Shown here: in pieces, positions 1 through 9,999 of the stretch
Position numbering within the stretch: position 1 is the first letter of the stretch
Layout of the letters: every line of letters starts with the position of its first letter
Assembly: GCF_002086455.1 (NCBI RefSeq)
Contig: NZ_MVHC01000019.1
Coordinates: forward strand, 1 to 64,000
Direction: 5' to 3'
Source of the DNA: Mycolicibacter algericus DSM 45454
Lineage (GTDB): Bacteria; Actinomycetota; Actinomycetes; Mycobacteriales; Mycobacteriaceae
DNA length: 64,000 nucleotides
Translations under genes and position numbers: made by a program
Notes under the pieces: model-generated
The model's input: the letters and a program-made list of their open reading frames with translations, nothing else
Told to the model about the DNA's origin: nothing
The model's database searches: none

Positions 1-840
1 GGTCAGCTCCACCGCGAGCTGGCGATAACTCAGACCGGGACGCCACGACCCGAGGTGCACCTCGTAGATGCTCATCGCTTCCAGTGCCGGATTCCCCGCG
101 GGGCGCCGGCTCATCCACTCGTCGTCGTGCCAGGTATGACCGCTGGTGGTCACCCGGGAGGCGGTCTGCGGCGGGACTTCGGCGGAGAACGCCATCGGGT
201 CGGCGCGTTCGGTGACGACGTCGTCGGCGCCGTGAATCCGGAACTTGTACAGGCCGCCGATCGGAAAGCCCGGCCAGAACAGCTCCCACACGCCCGAAGA
301 GCCGAGGGCCCGCATCGGTGCGCCGATGCCCTCCCAACCGGTGACGTCACTGATCAGGCCCACCCCCCTGGCGTTGGGCGCCCACACCGCGAACGACACC
401 CCGGTCACGGTCCCGTCTGCGGTGGTGAACGCGCGGGGATGAGCGCCGAGCACGTCCCACAGCCGTTCGTGTCTTCCCTCGGCGAACAGATGCAGGTCAA
501 CCTCGCCCAGCGTCGGCAGGAAACGATATCCGTCGGCCACGGTCTGCGGTTCCGCGACGCCGGGATAGTCGATCAGCAACCGGTAGTCGATCAAGTCGGC
601 GAACGGCAACGTCGCGGCGAACAGCCCTTCGGCCACCTGCTTCATCGACAACCGGTCACCGCCCACCAGGACGGTCACCGCGGCAGCGCCCGGCCGCAGT
701 GTTCGGATCACCGTGCGTTCACGGTCGTCGTGCGCGCCGAGGATGGCGTGGGGATCGTGGTACACACCGGACAGCAACCGGTTGATGTCCTCGGGATTCA
801 CCGCCAGCCGGCCGGCGGACGTGTGTTTGCTTCGGGTCAT
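1..840 (-). CDS. glgB: 1,4-alpha-glucan branching enzyme GlgB, N-terminal part (cut by window edge)
   Basis: GlgB introduces alpha-1,6 branches into cytosolic alpha-glucan. About 280 N-terminal residues are present, from an ATG at 840; the GH13 catalytic barrel lies beyond the window. The visible part holds the N-terminal carbohydrate-binding modules, including [10 protein letters not shown], and the start of the GH13 domain with the conserved [11 protein letters not shown] stretch. It follows glgE by 12 bp on the same strand. This matches the glgE-glgB pair of the mycobacterial GlgE pathway, in which maltose-1-phosphate is polymerised and then branched. The assignment rests on motif recall and genomic partner. 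Confidence 0.93.
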   Translation of the reverse strand, partial: MTRSKHTSAGRLAVNPEDINRLLSGVYHDPHAILGAHDDRERTVIRTLRPGAAAVTVLVGGDRLSMKQVAEGLFAATLPFADLIDYRLLIDYPGVAEPQTVADGYRFLPTLGEVDLHLFAEGRHERLWDVLGAHPRAFTTADGTVTGVSFAVWAPNARGVGLISDVTGWEGIGAPMRALGSSGVWELFWPGFPIGGLYKFRIHGADDVVTERADPMAFSAEVPPQTASRVTTSGHTWHDDEWMSRRPAGNPALEAMSIYEVHLGSWRPGLSYRQLAVELT

Positions 841-852
841 CGGGCCTTCCCC

Positions 853-2919
853 TCACTCAAGGCCGGCTCGCACGCCGGCGCCCATCACCGGCATGTTGAC
901 GATATGGGCGACCGCGCGGCCCGGGTCGAGTCGTACGTAATTCTGCTGTCCCCATTGGTATTCCTCCCCGCTGATCTCGTCACGCACCCAGAAACGCTGG
1001 TAGGCCTGCATTCCCAACGCCGCCATGTCCAGCGACAGCGTCGCCTCCTCGGCGGCGAACGCGTTCAGCGTCACCACCACCAGCACCGTGTCGCCGCTGA
1101 CCGGATCGAACTTGCTGTAGGCCAACAGCGCATCGTTGTCGACATGGTGGAAGTGCAGGGTTCGCAGTTGCTGCAGCGCGGGATGACTGCGGCGAATGGC
1201 GTTGAGTCGCGCGATGAACGGTTCTAGCGATCGGCCCTGCTCCAAGGCGGTGGCGAAATCGCGTGGCCGCAACTCGTATTTCTCCGAGTGAAGGTATTCT
1301 TCGCTTCCTTCACGCAGGGCTTGGTGTTCGAACAACTCATAACCGGAGTACACCCCCCACGACGGGCCCATCGTCGCCGCCAGCACCGCCCGGATCGCGA
1401 ACATGCCGGGACCGTGGTGTTGCAGGCTGGCGTGCAGGATGTCCGGTGTGTTGACGAATAGGTTCGGACGGCGGAAATCTGCGAGTTCGGCGATCTCGTC
1501 GCCGAATTCGACGAGCTCGGCCTTGGAGGTGCGCCAGGTGAAGTAGGTGTAGGACTGCGTGAAACCGAGTTTGGCCAGTCCGTACTGGCGTGCCGGCGGG
1601 GTGAACGCCTCGGACAAGAACACCACGTCCGGATCGGCGGCCTTCACCTTCGCGATCAGCCACGCCCAGAAGTCGGGCGGCTTGGTGTGCGGATTGTCGA
1701 CCCGAAACACCTTGACTCCGTGCTTGATCCAGTGCTGCACCACCCGAAGCACCTCGGCGTACAAGCCGGCCGGATCGTTGTCGAAGTTCAGTGGGTAGAT
1801 GTCCTGGTATTTCTTCGGGGGGTTCTCGGCGTAGGCGATCGTGCCGTCGGGCAGTTCGGTGAACCACTGGCGATGACGGCGAACCCACGGGTGATCGGGC
1901 GCGCACTGCAACGCCAGGTCGAGGGCCACCTCCAAACCGAGCTCGCGTGCCCGGGCGACGAAGCGGTCGAAATCCTCGAGCGACCCCAGGGCGGGGTGAA
2001 CCGCGTCGTGACCGCCCTCGTCACTGCCGATCGCCCACGGTGAACCGACGTCACCCGACTCGGCGACAGCGCTGTTGTCACGACCCTTCCGGTGAATCTT
2101 TCCGATCGGGTGGATCGGCGGCAGGTACACCACGTCGAACCCCATCCCGGCGATGCGCGGCAGCGCTGCTGCCGCGGTGGCCAGCGTGCCGTGCACCGGG
2201 TTTCCTGCCGAGTCCCAGCCGCCGGTGGAGCGCGGGAAGATCTCATACCAGGCGCTGAAGCGGGCCAGCGGCCGATCCACCCAGACCAGCTGCTGTCGTC
2301 CCCGGGTGAGCAGGTCACGCAGCGGATAGCGGCCGAGCAGCTCGGCGACGTCGTCCGACAACGCCGGCGCCGACCGGGTCAGCGGATCGCCGGGGTCGCG
2401 TAACGCGGCGGCGGCGACCGACAGCGGCCGGCGGCTGCCGACCGGTGCCGCCGCGGCGGCACGGTCGAACAACTCGGCGCCGATCAACAGATCGTTGGAC
2501 AGCTCGGCTTCGCCCTGGCCGGCGTCGAGCTTCGCCAGCACCGCGTCGCGCCAGCTGCGGATCGAATCGGTCCAGCCGTCGACCCGAAACGACCACAACC
2601 CGATCTGGTCGGGAACGAACTGACCGTGAAAAACGTAGGGTTGCGCACCGGCCGTCATCGCTACCAGCAGTGGCTCGGTTCGCGGGCATGCGGCACGGCC
2701 CTCCGGGGCGTCCTGGTCCAGCCCGTGCGGACCCGGGGGTGCCGGGTAGTCGCGGCCGAGGTAGCCCACCACCAAGGTGGCCGCGACAGCATCGTGTCCG
2801 TCGCGCCAGACGGCGGCCTCGACCGGTACCACCTCGCCCACCACGGCTTTGGCGGGATACCTGCCGCAGGACACAACCGGCGTAACGCCATCGACCTCGA
2901 TTCGGCCCGGCACCACCAC
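853..2919 (-). CDS. glgE: Alpha-1,4-glucan:maltose-1-phosphate maltosyltransferase GlgE
   Basis: GlgE is a GH13_3 enzyme that transfers maltosyl units from alpha-maltose-1-phosphate to a linear alpha-1,4-glucan in the cytosol. The product is 688 residues, close to the roughly 700 of mycobacterial GlgE. The nucleophile region [11 protein letters not shown] falls near residue 408 and the acid/base glutamate, in VFLSEAF, near residue 437. Three consecutive GTG codons (2919, 2916, 2913) are the only near-terminal starts, so the N-terminus appears about ten residues shorter than the M. tuberculosis protein. Only 51 bp separate it from the fadE34 stop. The neighbouring gene on that side differs from the glgP I recall in M. 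tuberculosis. Confidence 0.95.
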   Translation of the reverse strand: MVVPGRIEVDGVTPVVSCGRYPAKAVVGEVVPVEAAVWRDGHDAVAATLVVGYLGRDYPAPPGPHGLDQDAPEGRAACPRTEPLLVAMTAGAQPYVFHGQFVPDQIGLWSFRVDGWTDSIRSWRDAVLAKLDAGQGEAELSNDLLIGAELFDRAAAAAPVGSRRPLSVAAAALRDPGDPLTRSAPALSDDVAELLGRYPLRDLLTRGRQQLVWVDRPLARFSAWYEIFPRSTGGWDSAGNPVHGTLATAAAALPRIAGMGFDVVYLPPIHPIGKIHRKGRDNSAVAESGDVGSPWAIGSDEGGHDAVHPALGSLEDFDRFVARARELGLEVALDLALQCAPDHPWVRRHRQWFTELPDGTIAYAENPPKKYQDIYPLNFDNDPAGLYAEVLRVVQHWIKHGVKVFRVDNPHTKPPDFWAWLIAKVKAADPDVVFLSEAFTPPARQYGLAKLGFTQSYTYFTWRTSKAELVEFGDEIAELADFRRPNLFVNTPDILHASLQHHGPGMFAIRAVLAATMGPSWGVYSGYELFEHQALREGSEEYLHSEKYELRPRDFATALEQGRSLEPFIARLNAIRRSHPALQQLRTLHFHHVDNDALLAYSKFDPVSGDTVLVVVTLNAFAAEEATLSLDMAALGMQAYQRFWVRDEISGEEYQWGQQNYVRLDPGRAVAHIVNMPVMGAGVRAGLE

Positions 2920-2970
2920 TCCGTTCGTCGGCTGCGTTTCCGACAGGGGGGTACCCGCAGTGCCGGGAAG

Positions 2971-5109
2971 CTACCCGCGCGGCAGCCCCAGCAGCCGTTC
3001 AGCGGCCAGCGTCAGCAGGATCTGTTCGGTGCCGCCGGCGATCGAGAGGCAGCGGGTATTGAGGAAGTCGTGCACCGGGCGCCCGGACACGGCGCCGGCC
3101 CCGTCGGCCACCTCCATCCGATACTCGGCCAGGTCCTGGCGGTAGCGCACCCCGATCAGCTTGCGGACCGAGGACTCCGAGCCGGGATCCTGGCCGCCGA
3201 CGGCGAGCTGAGCAATGCGCTGATCCAGCAACGAACCCGCCTGGGCGGCGATGATCAGCCGAGCCAGCCGGTCGGCGGTGGCGGTGTCCGGTTCCCGATC
3301 GTGCTGCCCGCCGAACAGGGCTTTCAGCAGTTCCTCCATCGGGTTGCCCAGCGCGGTGCCGCCGGCGATCGCGACCCGCTCGTTGGCCAACGTGGTGCGG
3401 GCCAGCCGCCAGCCGTCGTTGACGCCGCCCACCACCATCTCGTCGGGCACGAACACGTCGTCGAGGAAGACCTCATTGAACAGCGCATCACCGGTGATCT
3501 CGCGCAGCGGCCGGATGTCGATGCCCTCGGCGGACATGTCGAGCAGGAAATAGGTGATGCCTTTATGTTTCGGCGCGTCGGCGTCGGTGCGGGCCAGGCA
3601 GATGCCCCACTGCGAGTCGTCCGCCCGCGAGGTCCACACCTTCTGCCCGGTCAGTCGCCAGCCGCCGTCGACCTTGACCGCCTTGGTTCGCAGCGCCGCC
3701 AGATCCGAGCCGGCGCCCGGCTCGGAGAACAGCTGGCACCAGAACACCTCGCCGGTCAGGGTGGCCGGGATGAAGCGCTCGATCTGTTCGGGCGTGCCGT
3801 GCTCGAGGATCGTCGGTGCCGCCCACCATCCGATCACCAGGTCGGGGCGCGCGACACCGGCGGCGGCGAGCTCCTGGTCGATCACCAGCTGCTCGGCGGG
3901 CCCGGCGGCGCGGCCGTAGGGGGCCGGCCAGTGCGGCGCCAACAGGCCCGATTCGGCGAGCGCCACCTGGCGCTGCTCCTCGGGTAGCGCGGCGATTCGG
4001 GCCGCCGCCTCGGCGATCTCGGGCCGGATGTCGCTCGCCGCGTCGTCGAGGTCGACCTCCAGCCGGCGCCGCACCCCGGCCCGGGTCAGCGCGGTAGTAC
4101 GGCGCAGCCAGCGCTCCTGTCCGCCCAGCGCCTGGCCGATGCCGTAGGCCCGACGCAGGTACAAGTGGGCGTCGTGTTCCCAGGTGATGCCGATGCCGCC
4201 GAGCACCTGGATGCAGTCCTTGGCGTTGGCCTTGGCGGCATCGATGCAGATCGCGGCGGCCACCGCGGCGGCGATTGCGAACTGCTGCTGATCGGAGTCC
4301 GAGGCGGCGCGAGCCGCGTCGGCCGCCGCCACCGCCGCCTGTTCGGCACGGCACAGCATCTCGGCGCACAGGTGTTTGACGGCCTGGAAGCTGCCGATCG
4401 GCTTGCCGAACTGCTCACGGACCTTCGCATAGGCGACGGCGGTGTCCAGTGCCCAGCGAGCAACACCGGCCGCCTCGGCGGACAGCACCGTGACCGCCAG
4501 GTTCTCCACGCGGCCGCCCGACTCCAGAATTACGGCCGGCGCGTCCGACAACGTCACCTTCGCCAGCGGTCGGGAGAAGTCGGTCGCGATCAGCGGCTCG
4601 ACATCGACCCCGTCGGCCCGGGAATCCACCAGCACCCAGTCCTGCCCGGCCGGCAGCACCAGCAGCGCGTCAGCGGTCGCTCCCAGCACCCACTCGGCGG
4701 TGCCGGAGACCTTCCCGGCCGCGGCGTCGAAGTGCAGGCTGGCGTCGATCGCAACCCCGGCGACCCGCTCACCGACTGCCAGGGCTTCGGTCAGCTGGGG
4801 ATCGGCGACCACCAGGGTGGCCAGCGCGGTGGTCGCCACCGGACCCGGCACCAGCGCCTTGGCGGCCTCGTCGACCATCGCGCACAGGTCTTCGAGCCGG
4901 CCGCCGGCGCCCCCGCACTCCTCGGGGACGGCCACCCCGAATAGACCCAACTCGGCCAGCCGGGCGAAAACCGGTTTCCAGGCGTCGGTTTCGCCGAGTT
5001 CCACGGCGCGAATCGCCTCCGCGGTGCCGGCTGCGGCGGCCCAGTCACGGACCAGCTCGCGGGCGGCGAACTGGTCGGCGGCACTGGTCTCCGTGGTATT
5101 CGCTGACAC
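2971..5109 (-). CDS. fadE34: Two-domain acyl-CoA dehydrogenase FadE34 (ChsE3-type), sterol side-chain catabolism
   Basis: This FAD-dependent acyl-CoA dehydrogenase is about 712 residues and carries two consecutive ACAD units in one chain, as in M. tuberculosis FadE34. That enzyme is reported to oxidise a C5 side-chain steroid CoA thioester (bile-acid type). The first half ends with GGIGITWEHDAHLYLRRAYG near residue 340. The second half contains the substrate-binding WTSRADDSQW and ends in the ACAD signature region GGTEQILL. The open frame runs to 5238, but I prefer the GTG at 5109, which has GAGGAG six bases upstream and gives the family length. It diverges from kstR across a perfect KstR operator, so sterol-induced derepression is expected. 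Confidence 0.93.
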   Translation of the reverse strand: MSANTTETSAADQFAARELVRDWAAAAGTAEAIRAVELGETDAWKPVFARLAELGLFGVAVPEECGGAGGRLEDLCAMVDEAAKALVPGPVATTALATLVVADPQLTEALAVGERVAGVAIDASLHFDAAAGKVSGTAEWVLGATADALLVLPAGQDWVLVDSRADGVDVEPLIATDFSRPLAKVTLSDAPAVILESGGRVENLAVTVLSAEAAGVARWALDTAVAYAKVREQFGKPIGSFQAVKHLCAEMLCRAEQAAVAAADAARAASDSDQQQFAIAAAVAAAICIDAAKANAKDCIQVLGGIGITWEHDAHLYLRRAYGIGQALGGQERWLRRTTALTRAGVRRRLEVDLDDAASDIRPEIAEAAARIAALPEEQRQVALAESGLLAPHWPAPYGRAAGPAEQLVIDQELAAAGVARPDLVIGWWAAPTILEHGTPEQIERFIPATLTGEVFWCQLFSEPGAGSDLAALRTKAVKVDGGWRLTGQKVWTSRADDSQWGICLARTDADAPKHKGITYFLLDMSAEGIDIRPLREITGDALFNEVFLDDVFVPDEMVVGGVNDGWRLARTTLANERVAIAGGTALGNPMEELLKALFGGQHDREPDTATADRLARLIIAAQAGSLLDQRIAQLAVGGQDPGSESSVRKLIGVRYRQDLAEYRMEVADGAGAVSGRPVHDFLNTRCLSIAGGTEQILLTLAAERLLGLPRG

Positions 5110-5172
5110 GCTGGACTCCTCGGGCTCATGGCGGTATGGAATTTCGGTGGTGAGAAGACCCACCACGCTCAC

Positions 5173-5186
5173 TAGAACGTGTTCTA
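5173..5186. promoter_or_regulatory. KstR operator between fadE34 and kstR
   Basis: TAGAACGTGTTCTA is a perfect palindrome and fits every fixed position of the published KstR consensus TnnAACnnGTTnnA. It lies 64 bp upstream of the chosen fadE34 start and 140 bp upstream of kstR. Binding here would repress fadE34 and autoregulate kstR until 3-oxo-cholestenoyl-CoA releases the repressor. I saw no second match to the consensus when reading the rest of the window. Confidence 0.93.
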
Positions 5187-5325
5187 ATAGTGCCAGCGTC
5201 CAAACGTCAAGTCGAACCATTGTGGCAGGACACATCACGTCCCGCCGGTGTTGGGAGTGAGAGATTCAGCTACGCGATGCGTATCGTTACTGGCGAGTAG
5301 GCCAACTGAAGGAGCTGCCCCTCTC

Positions 5326-5997
5326 ATGTCGTCACCAGCCGACAGCAACCCAGGCCGCGGAGCCGGCATCCAGCCCCGCGAGGTCACCAGCGTGGCCGTG
5401 CTGACCGAGTCCGACCTCGGTTCCGAGGCGCAGCGGGAACGGCGCAAGCGCATCCTGGACGCCACGTTGGCCATCGCCTCCAAGGGCGGCTACGACGCGG
5501 TGCAGATGCGTGCGGTCGCCGACCGCGCCGACGTCGCCGTGGGCACCCTCTACCGGTACTTCCCGTCGAAGGTCCACCTGCTGGTCTCGGCGATGGGCCG
5601 CGAGATCGCGCGCGTCGAGACCAAGCCCGACCCGGCCACCTACGCCGAAACCACCCGGCATCAGCGGCTCAACCTCGTGGTCAACAAACTCAACCGCGCC
5701 ATGCAGCGCAACCCACTGCTCACCGAAGCCATGACCCGGGCCTACGTTTTCGCCGACGCGTCGGCCGCCGGTGAGGTCGACCACGTCCAGAAGCTGATCG
5801 ACTCGATGTTCGCCGGGGCGATGAGCGACGGCGAGCCGACCGAGGAGCAGTACCACATCTCCCGGGTCATCTCCGATGTGTGGTTGTCCAACCTGCTCGC
5901 CTGGCTGACCCGGCGGGCGTCGGCGACCGACTTCACCACGCGACTGGACCTGGCGGTGCGGCTGCTGATCGGCGACGACGACAGCCCCAAGGTCTGA
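5326..5997 (+). CDS. kstR: TetR-family repressor KstR of cholesterol catabolism
   Basis: A 223-residue TetR-family repressor. The helix-turn-helix region reads GGYDAVQMRAVADRAD then VAVGTLYRYFPSK at about residues 50-80, and the C-terminal ligand-binding domain includes NRAMQRNPLLTEAMTRAYVF and ISDVWLSNLLAWLTRR. These stretches are nearly identical to the M. tuberculosis KstR sequence I recall. The ATG at 5326 has AAGGAG upstream; longer in-frame starts reach 5248. In M. tuberculosis a LacI regulator and lppH follow kstR. Here the MBL-fold gene follows after 12 bp. Confidence 0.97.
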   Translation: MSSPADSNPGRGAGIQPREVTSVAVLTESDLGSEAQRERRKRILDATLAIASKGGYDAVQMRAVADRADVAVGTLYRYFPSKVHLLVSAMGREIARVETKPDPATYAETTRHQRLNLVVNKLNRAMQRNPLLTEAMTRAYVFADASAAGEVDHVQKLIDSMFAGAMSDGEPTEEQYHISRVISDVWLSNLLAWLTRRASATDFTTRLDLAVRLLIGDDDSPKV

Positions 5998-6009
5998 CCC
6001 CGCCCGCCG

Positions 6010-6930
6010 ATGCGTCTCAAGCCCGGCCGCCCCGACATCGGCAGGTACGCGCACCGGTTCACCGTCCCGGCCGCGGCGCGGGACGCACCGCTGTGGGTGA
6101 CGTGGCTCGGCGTGACCAGCATGCTGATCGACGACGGATCGTCGGCGCTGATGACCGACGGCTACTTCTCGCGTCCGGGTCTGATCCGGGTGGCGTTGCG
6201 CAAGGTGTCGCCGTCGGCTGCTCGCATCGACGGCTGCCTGGCCCGGGCCGGGGCGCGTGAGCTGGCCGCACTGATCCCCCTGCACACCCACATCGATCAC
6301 GCGCTGGACTCAGCGGTGGTGGCCGAACGCACCGGTGCAGCACTGGTTGGTGGTCAGTCTGCCGCCAATATCGGCCGCGGCCAAGGGCTCTCAGACGATC
6401 GCTTGATCGTTGCCGTTCCGGGGACACCCATCACGCTGGGCGCCTACGACGTCACCCTGGTCGAGTCGCGGCACTGCCCGCCGGACCGCTTCCCCGGTGT
6501 CATCACCACCGCGGTGGTTCCGCCGGTCAAGGCGTCGGCCTACAAGTGCGGTGAGGCATGGTCGGCGCTGGTGACCCACCGGCCCTCGGGGCACGGCCTG
6601 CTGATCGTCGGCAGCGCCGGGTTCGTTCCCGGCGCGCTGGCCGGTCACCGCGCCGAGGTGGTGTACCTGGGTGTGGGCCAACTCGGCCTGCAACCCCGTC
6701 AATACCTCGTCGACTACTGGTCGGAGACGGTGCGCACCGTCGGCGCGAAGACGGTCGTGTTGACCCACTGGGACGATTTCTTCCGGCCACTGTCAAAGCC
6801 GTTGCGTGCCTTGCCTTACGCCGGTGATGATCTGGATTTCTCGATGCGGATCCTCTGCGAGCTGGCCGAGGCCGACGGCGTCGCGCTGCACCTTCCCACG
6901 GTGTGGCGGCGCGAAGACCCGTGGCGCTGA
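6010..6930 (+). CDS. MBL-fold metallo-hydrolase (Rv3577-like)
   Basis: A 306-residue protein with the metallo-beta-lactamase fold. The metal-binding signature HTHIDHALD occurs near residue 97, followed later by LVESRHCPPD and VVLTHWDDFFRP, which would supply further metal ligands. No signal peptide is seen, so it is probably cytosolic. Substrate unknown. It starts 12 bp after kstR and its end overlaps the start of the transporter gene, so kstR, this gene and the transporter probably form one transcript. It corresponds by position and length to Rv3577. Confidence 0.85.
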   Translation: MRLKPGRPDIGRYAHRFTVPAAARDAPLWVTWLGVTSMLIDDGSSALMTDGYFSRPGLIRVALRKVSPSAARIDGCLARAGARELAALIPLHTHIDHALDSAVVAERTGAALVGGQSAANIGRGQGLSDDRLIVAVPGTPITLGAYDVTLVESRHCPPDRFPGVITTAVVPPVKASAYKCGEAWSALVTHRPSGHGLLIVGSAGFVPGALAGHRAEVVYLGVGQLGLQPRQYLVDYWSETVRTVGAKTVVLTHWDDFFRPLSKPLRALPYAGDDLDFSMRILCELAEADGVALHLPTVWRREDPWR

Positions 6931-8171
6931 ATCCGATACTCGCACTGCTGCTGCTCGTCGTGGTGCTGGGCTTCGCGGTGGCCAGACCGCGAGGCTGGCC
7001 GGAACTGTTCGCGGCGGTGCCGGCCGCGGCCATCCTGATTGCGACCGGGGCGATCTCGGTGCACGACGCGGCAGCCGAAGTCGCCACGCTGCTGCACGTC
7101 GTCGCGTTCCTGGGTGCGGTGCTAGTGCTGGCACAACTCTGCGACGACGAGGGGTTGTTCGAGGCGGCCGGGGCGGCGATGGCCCGCGCCGATGTCGGGC
7201 CGCCACAGCACCTGCTGCGCCGGGTCTTCGTCATCGCGGCCTGCCTGACCGCGGTATTGAGCCTGGACGCGACAGTGGTGCTGCTGACCCCGGTGGTGTT
7301 GATGATGGTCCGGCGCCGCCGCGCGCCGATACGCCCGCACGCCTATGCGACCGCGCACCTGGCCAACACGGCATCACTGCTGCTCCCGGTGTCCAACCTG
7401 ACCAACCTGCTGGCCTTCCAGGCGACCGGCCTGTCGTTCGTGCGGTTCACCGCGCTGATGGCGGCGCCGTGGCTCGTTGCGACGGCGGTGGTCTACCTGA
7501 TCTTCAGGTGGTTCTTCCGCGCCGATCTGCGCGCGACGCCGGAGCACCTGCGGGCCGGCCCGCCTCCCCCGGTCCCGGTCTTCGCATTGGTGGTGCTGGG
7601 TCTGACGCTGGCCGGTTTCGTGGTCGCCGAGACGTTCGGCGTGGCGCCCGCGTGGGCGGCGGTGGCCGGCGCCACCGTGCTGGCCGGACGCGGCCTGGTG
7701 CTGCGGCGCAGCACCCCGGTCGGCATACTGCGGGCCGCCAACGCGGGCTTTCTGGTGTTCGTCCTGGCCCTCGGTGTGGTGGTGCGCGCGGTCGTCGACA
7801 ACGGTCTGGGCGACCGGATGAGTGCGCTGCTGCCGGCGGGCTCCGGGCTCGCGGCGCTGCTCGGCGTGGCGGCGGTGGCCGCGGTGCTGGCCAACCTGGT
7901 CAACAACCTGCCCGCCACGCTGGTGCTGGCGCCGCTGGTGGCACCCGCCGGCCCGGTGGCGGTGCTGGCGGTGCTGATCGGGGTCAACATCGGCCCCAAC
8001 CTGACCTATGCCGGCTCATTGTCGAACTTGTTGTGGCGCCGGGTGCTGCGCCGGTATGGCGTCCCGGCCGGTGTCGGCGAGTACACCCGACTGGGGCTGT
8101 GCACGGTTCCGCCGACCCTGCTGGCCGCGGTGCTGGCGCTGTGGGCCGGCGCGCGGCTGTTGGGCGCCTAA
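6921..8171 (+). CDS. arsB2: ArsB/SLC13-type integral membrane transporter (Rv3578-like)
   Basis: About 416 residues and almost entirely hydrophobic, with some ten transmembrane segments. It shows the ion-transporter family pattern: LDATVVLLTPVVLMM in the first half, and NLVNNLPATLVLAPL followed by GVNIGPNLTYAGSLSNLLW in the second. These asparagine- and proline-rich re-entrant loops typify ArsB/CitM-like permeases. Annotated as arsenite exporter ArsB2 in M. tuberculosis; the substrate is not shown by sequence, and no arsenic regulator or reductase lies nearby. I chose GTG 6921, which overlaps the preceding stop; GTG 6903 is also in frame. The end overlaps the convergent phosphodiesterase gene by 4 bp. 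Confidence 0.85.
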   Translation: MALNPILALLLLVVVLGFAVARPRGWPELFAAVPAAAILIATGAISVHDAAAEVATLLHVVAFLGAVLVLAQLCDDEGLFEAAGAAMARADVGPPQHLLRRVFVIAACLTAVLSLDATVVLLTPVVLMMVRRRRAPIRPHAYATAHLANTASLLLPVSNLTNLLAFQATGLSFVRFTALMAAPWLVATAVVYLIFRWFFRADLRATPEHLRAGPPPPVPVFALVVLGLTLAGFVVAETFGVAPAWAAVAGATVLAGRGLVLRRSTPVGILRAANAGFLVFVLALGVVVRAVVDNGLGDRMSALLPAGSGLAALLGVAAVAAVLANLVNNLPATLVLAPLVAPAGPVAVLAVLIGVNIGPNLTYAGSLSNLLWRRVLRRYGVPAGVGEYTRLGLCTVPPTLLAAVLALWAGARLLGA

Positions 8172-9061
8172 CCGGTCGCAGGCGGCAGCGGCATACCGGA
8201 CTCGGCCAGCACCGCGCGTGCCCGACTCGGGTAGTCGGTGATGAACCCGTCGACCCCGGCGGCGATCTGCCGGCGCATCGCGTCGGCATCGTTGACGGTC
8301 CACGGAACCACCCTGAGCCCGGCGGCGTGGGCGCGCTCGACGAAGGCCCGGTCGACGATCCGGTGATCCGGGGACACCCCGTCGGCACCGACGGCCGCGG
8401 CGCCGGTGATCGGGTCCGGGCCCCGTTCCCACAGCGCGACAAGCGGAATGGCCGGCTCGGCGGCGCGCACCAGCGACAGGGTGCGCCAGTCGAAGCTCTG
8501 GATCTCGACGGCGTCGAGCTTGCCGCCGGCCCGCACCGCCGCCAGGATCACCTCGACGATCTGCCGTTGGTTGCCGCCGTCGACCTTGGTCTCGATGTTG
8601 TAGCGCACGCCGGAGCGGTAGGAGTCGGCCAGGGCGAAGACCTCGGGCAGCGTCGCGATCACGTTGCCGCGCACCACTTCCGCATCGGGGAACTCCGGCA
8701 GCGGTTGACCGCAGTCCAGGGTGCGCAGCTGGGCCAGGGTGAGGTCGGCCACCCGCTTGCCCAGGTACGGGTAGTCGGGGTCTGCGGCGACGACCGGCCC
8801 GGTATCGGCGCACTTGGCGGGCTCGATCACCAGATCGTGCCAGACCAGCGGCTGGGCATCTCGGGTCAGCACGATATCCAGTTCTAAAGTGGTGACCCCA
8901 GATTCGATCGCCTTGGCGAACGCGCGCAGCGACTCCTCGGTGGTCTCGCCGCGCCCGCCGCGATGCGCCTGCAGATCGAAACTCGCCGGCTGCGCCGCAA
9001 CCGGGGAGCCGGCGAGCACCGCAGCCACCGCCACTGTCGCGACGGCAGCGCGACGGATCAC
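8168..9061 (-). CDS. Secreted glycerophosphodiester phosphodiesterase
   Basis: A 297-residue GDPD-family hydrolase that should split glycerophosphodiesters into glycerol-3-phosphate and an alcohol. An N-terminal signal peptide (about residues 1-24, ending near PVAAQ) points to export. Family motifs follow in order: [19 protein letters not shown] (catalytic histidine and metal glutamate), [10 protein letters not shown], and PLVWHD with the second histidine; [10 protein letters not shown] lies near the C-terminus. The start GTG overlaps the stop of the upstream methyltransferase gene as GTGA, implying translational coupling. I do not recall a gene of this type at this position in M. tuberculosis. 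Confidence 0.9.
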   Translation of the reverse strand: MIRRAAVATVAVAAVLAGSPVAAQPASFDLQAHRGGRGETTEESLRAFAKAIESGVTTLELDIVLTRDAQPLVWHDLVIEPAKCADTGPVVAADPDYPYLGKRVADLTLAQLRTLDCGQPLPEFPDAEVVRGNVIATLPEVFALADSYRSGVRYNIETKVDGGNQRQIVEVILAAVRAGGKLDAVEIQSFDWRTLSLVRAAEPAIPLVALWERGPDPITGAAAVGADGVSPDHRIVDRAFVERAHAAGLRVVPWTVNDADAMRRQIAAGVDGFITDYPSRARAVLAESGMPLPPATG

Positions 9062-9999
9062 CGTCGCTGGCGGGCGATCTCGGCCAGCACCACCCCGGCG
9101 GCCACCGACGCGTTGAGCGACTCGGTGGGCCCGGCCATCGGAATCGACACGATCGCATCGCAGTTCTGTCGGACCAGCCGGGACAAGCCTTTACCCTCGG
9201 AGCCGACGACCAGCACCATCGGTCCGGTCCCGTCCAACTCGTCGACCACGGTGTCACCGCCGGCGTCCAACCCGACCACCTGCAGGCCGCGGTCCGCCCA
9301 CCCTTTGAGAGTTTGCGTCAAGTTGGGTGCGCGCCCGACCGGGATACGGGCCGCCGCACCGGCACTGGTGCGCCAGGCGACCGCCGTGACTGACGCGGAC
9401 CGGCGCTGCGGGATGAGCACGCCGTGACCGCCGAATGCCGCCACCGACCGCACGATGGCGCCGAGGTTGCGCGGGTCGGAGATGTTGTCCAACGCAACCA
9501 GCAGCGCAGGCGCGACATCCTTCCGCGCCGCGGCCAGCAGGTCGTCGGGGTGCGCGTAGTTGTACGGCGGCACCTGCAGCGCGATGCCCTGGTGCAGGCC
9601 GTTGGTGGTCATCTTGTCCAGGTCCGACCGGGGGACCTCCAGGATCGGCAGCCCGGAATCGGCTGCCCTCGTTACCGATTCGGTCAAGCGCTCATCCGCC
9701 TCGGCGCCGAGTGCGACATACAGTGCGGTGGCCGGGATCCCGGCCCGCAGACACTCCAGCACCGGGTTGCGGCCCAGCACGGTTTCGTTCTCGTCGGTGC
9801 GCTTGGCGGTCCGATAGGCCCGCTGCTTGGCGGCGCGCTTGGCGGCTTTGGCGGCCGGGTGATACTCGCGCAGGTGCGCCGGCGGCGTGGCGCCGCGACC
9901 CTCGAGCCCGCGACGCCGCTGCCCGCCGGAACCGACGGTCGGGCCCTTCTTGGTACCGGGCTTGCGCACCGCACCCTTGCGTTTGGAGTTGCCGGCCAT
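9058..9999 (-). CDS. rlmB: SpoU/TrmH-family 23S rRNA 2'-O-ribose methyltransferase (Rv3579c-like)
   Basis: A 313-residue protein. The first 70 residues are lysine/arginine-rich and probably disordered. Then come an RNA-binding substrate domain ([16 protein letters not shown]) and a SPOUT domain with the three knot motifs: [32 protein letters not shown], and [14 protein letters not shown]. It is annotated as a tRNA/rRNA methyltransferase in M. tuberculosis; the RlmB-type 23S target is inferred from family. It abuts cysS directly: the cysS TAG at 10000-10002 touches this gene's ATG. Confidence 0.92.
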   Translation of the reverse strand: MAGNSKRKGAVRKPGTKKGPTVGSGGQRRRGLEGRGATPPAHLREYHPAAKAAKRAAKQRAYRTAKRTDENETVLGRNPVLECLRAGIPATALYVALGAEADERLTESVTRAADSGLPILEVPRSDLDKMTTNGLHQGIALQVPPYNYAHPDDLLAAARKDVAPALLVALDNISDPRNLGAIVRSVAAFGGHGVLIPQRRSASVTAVAWRTSAGAAARIPVGRAPNLTQTLKGWADRGLQVVGLDAGGDTVVDELDGTGPMVLVVGSEGKGLSRLVRQNCDAIVSIPMAGPTESLNASVAAGVVLAEIARQRR

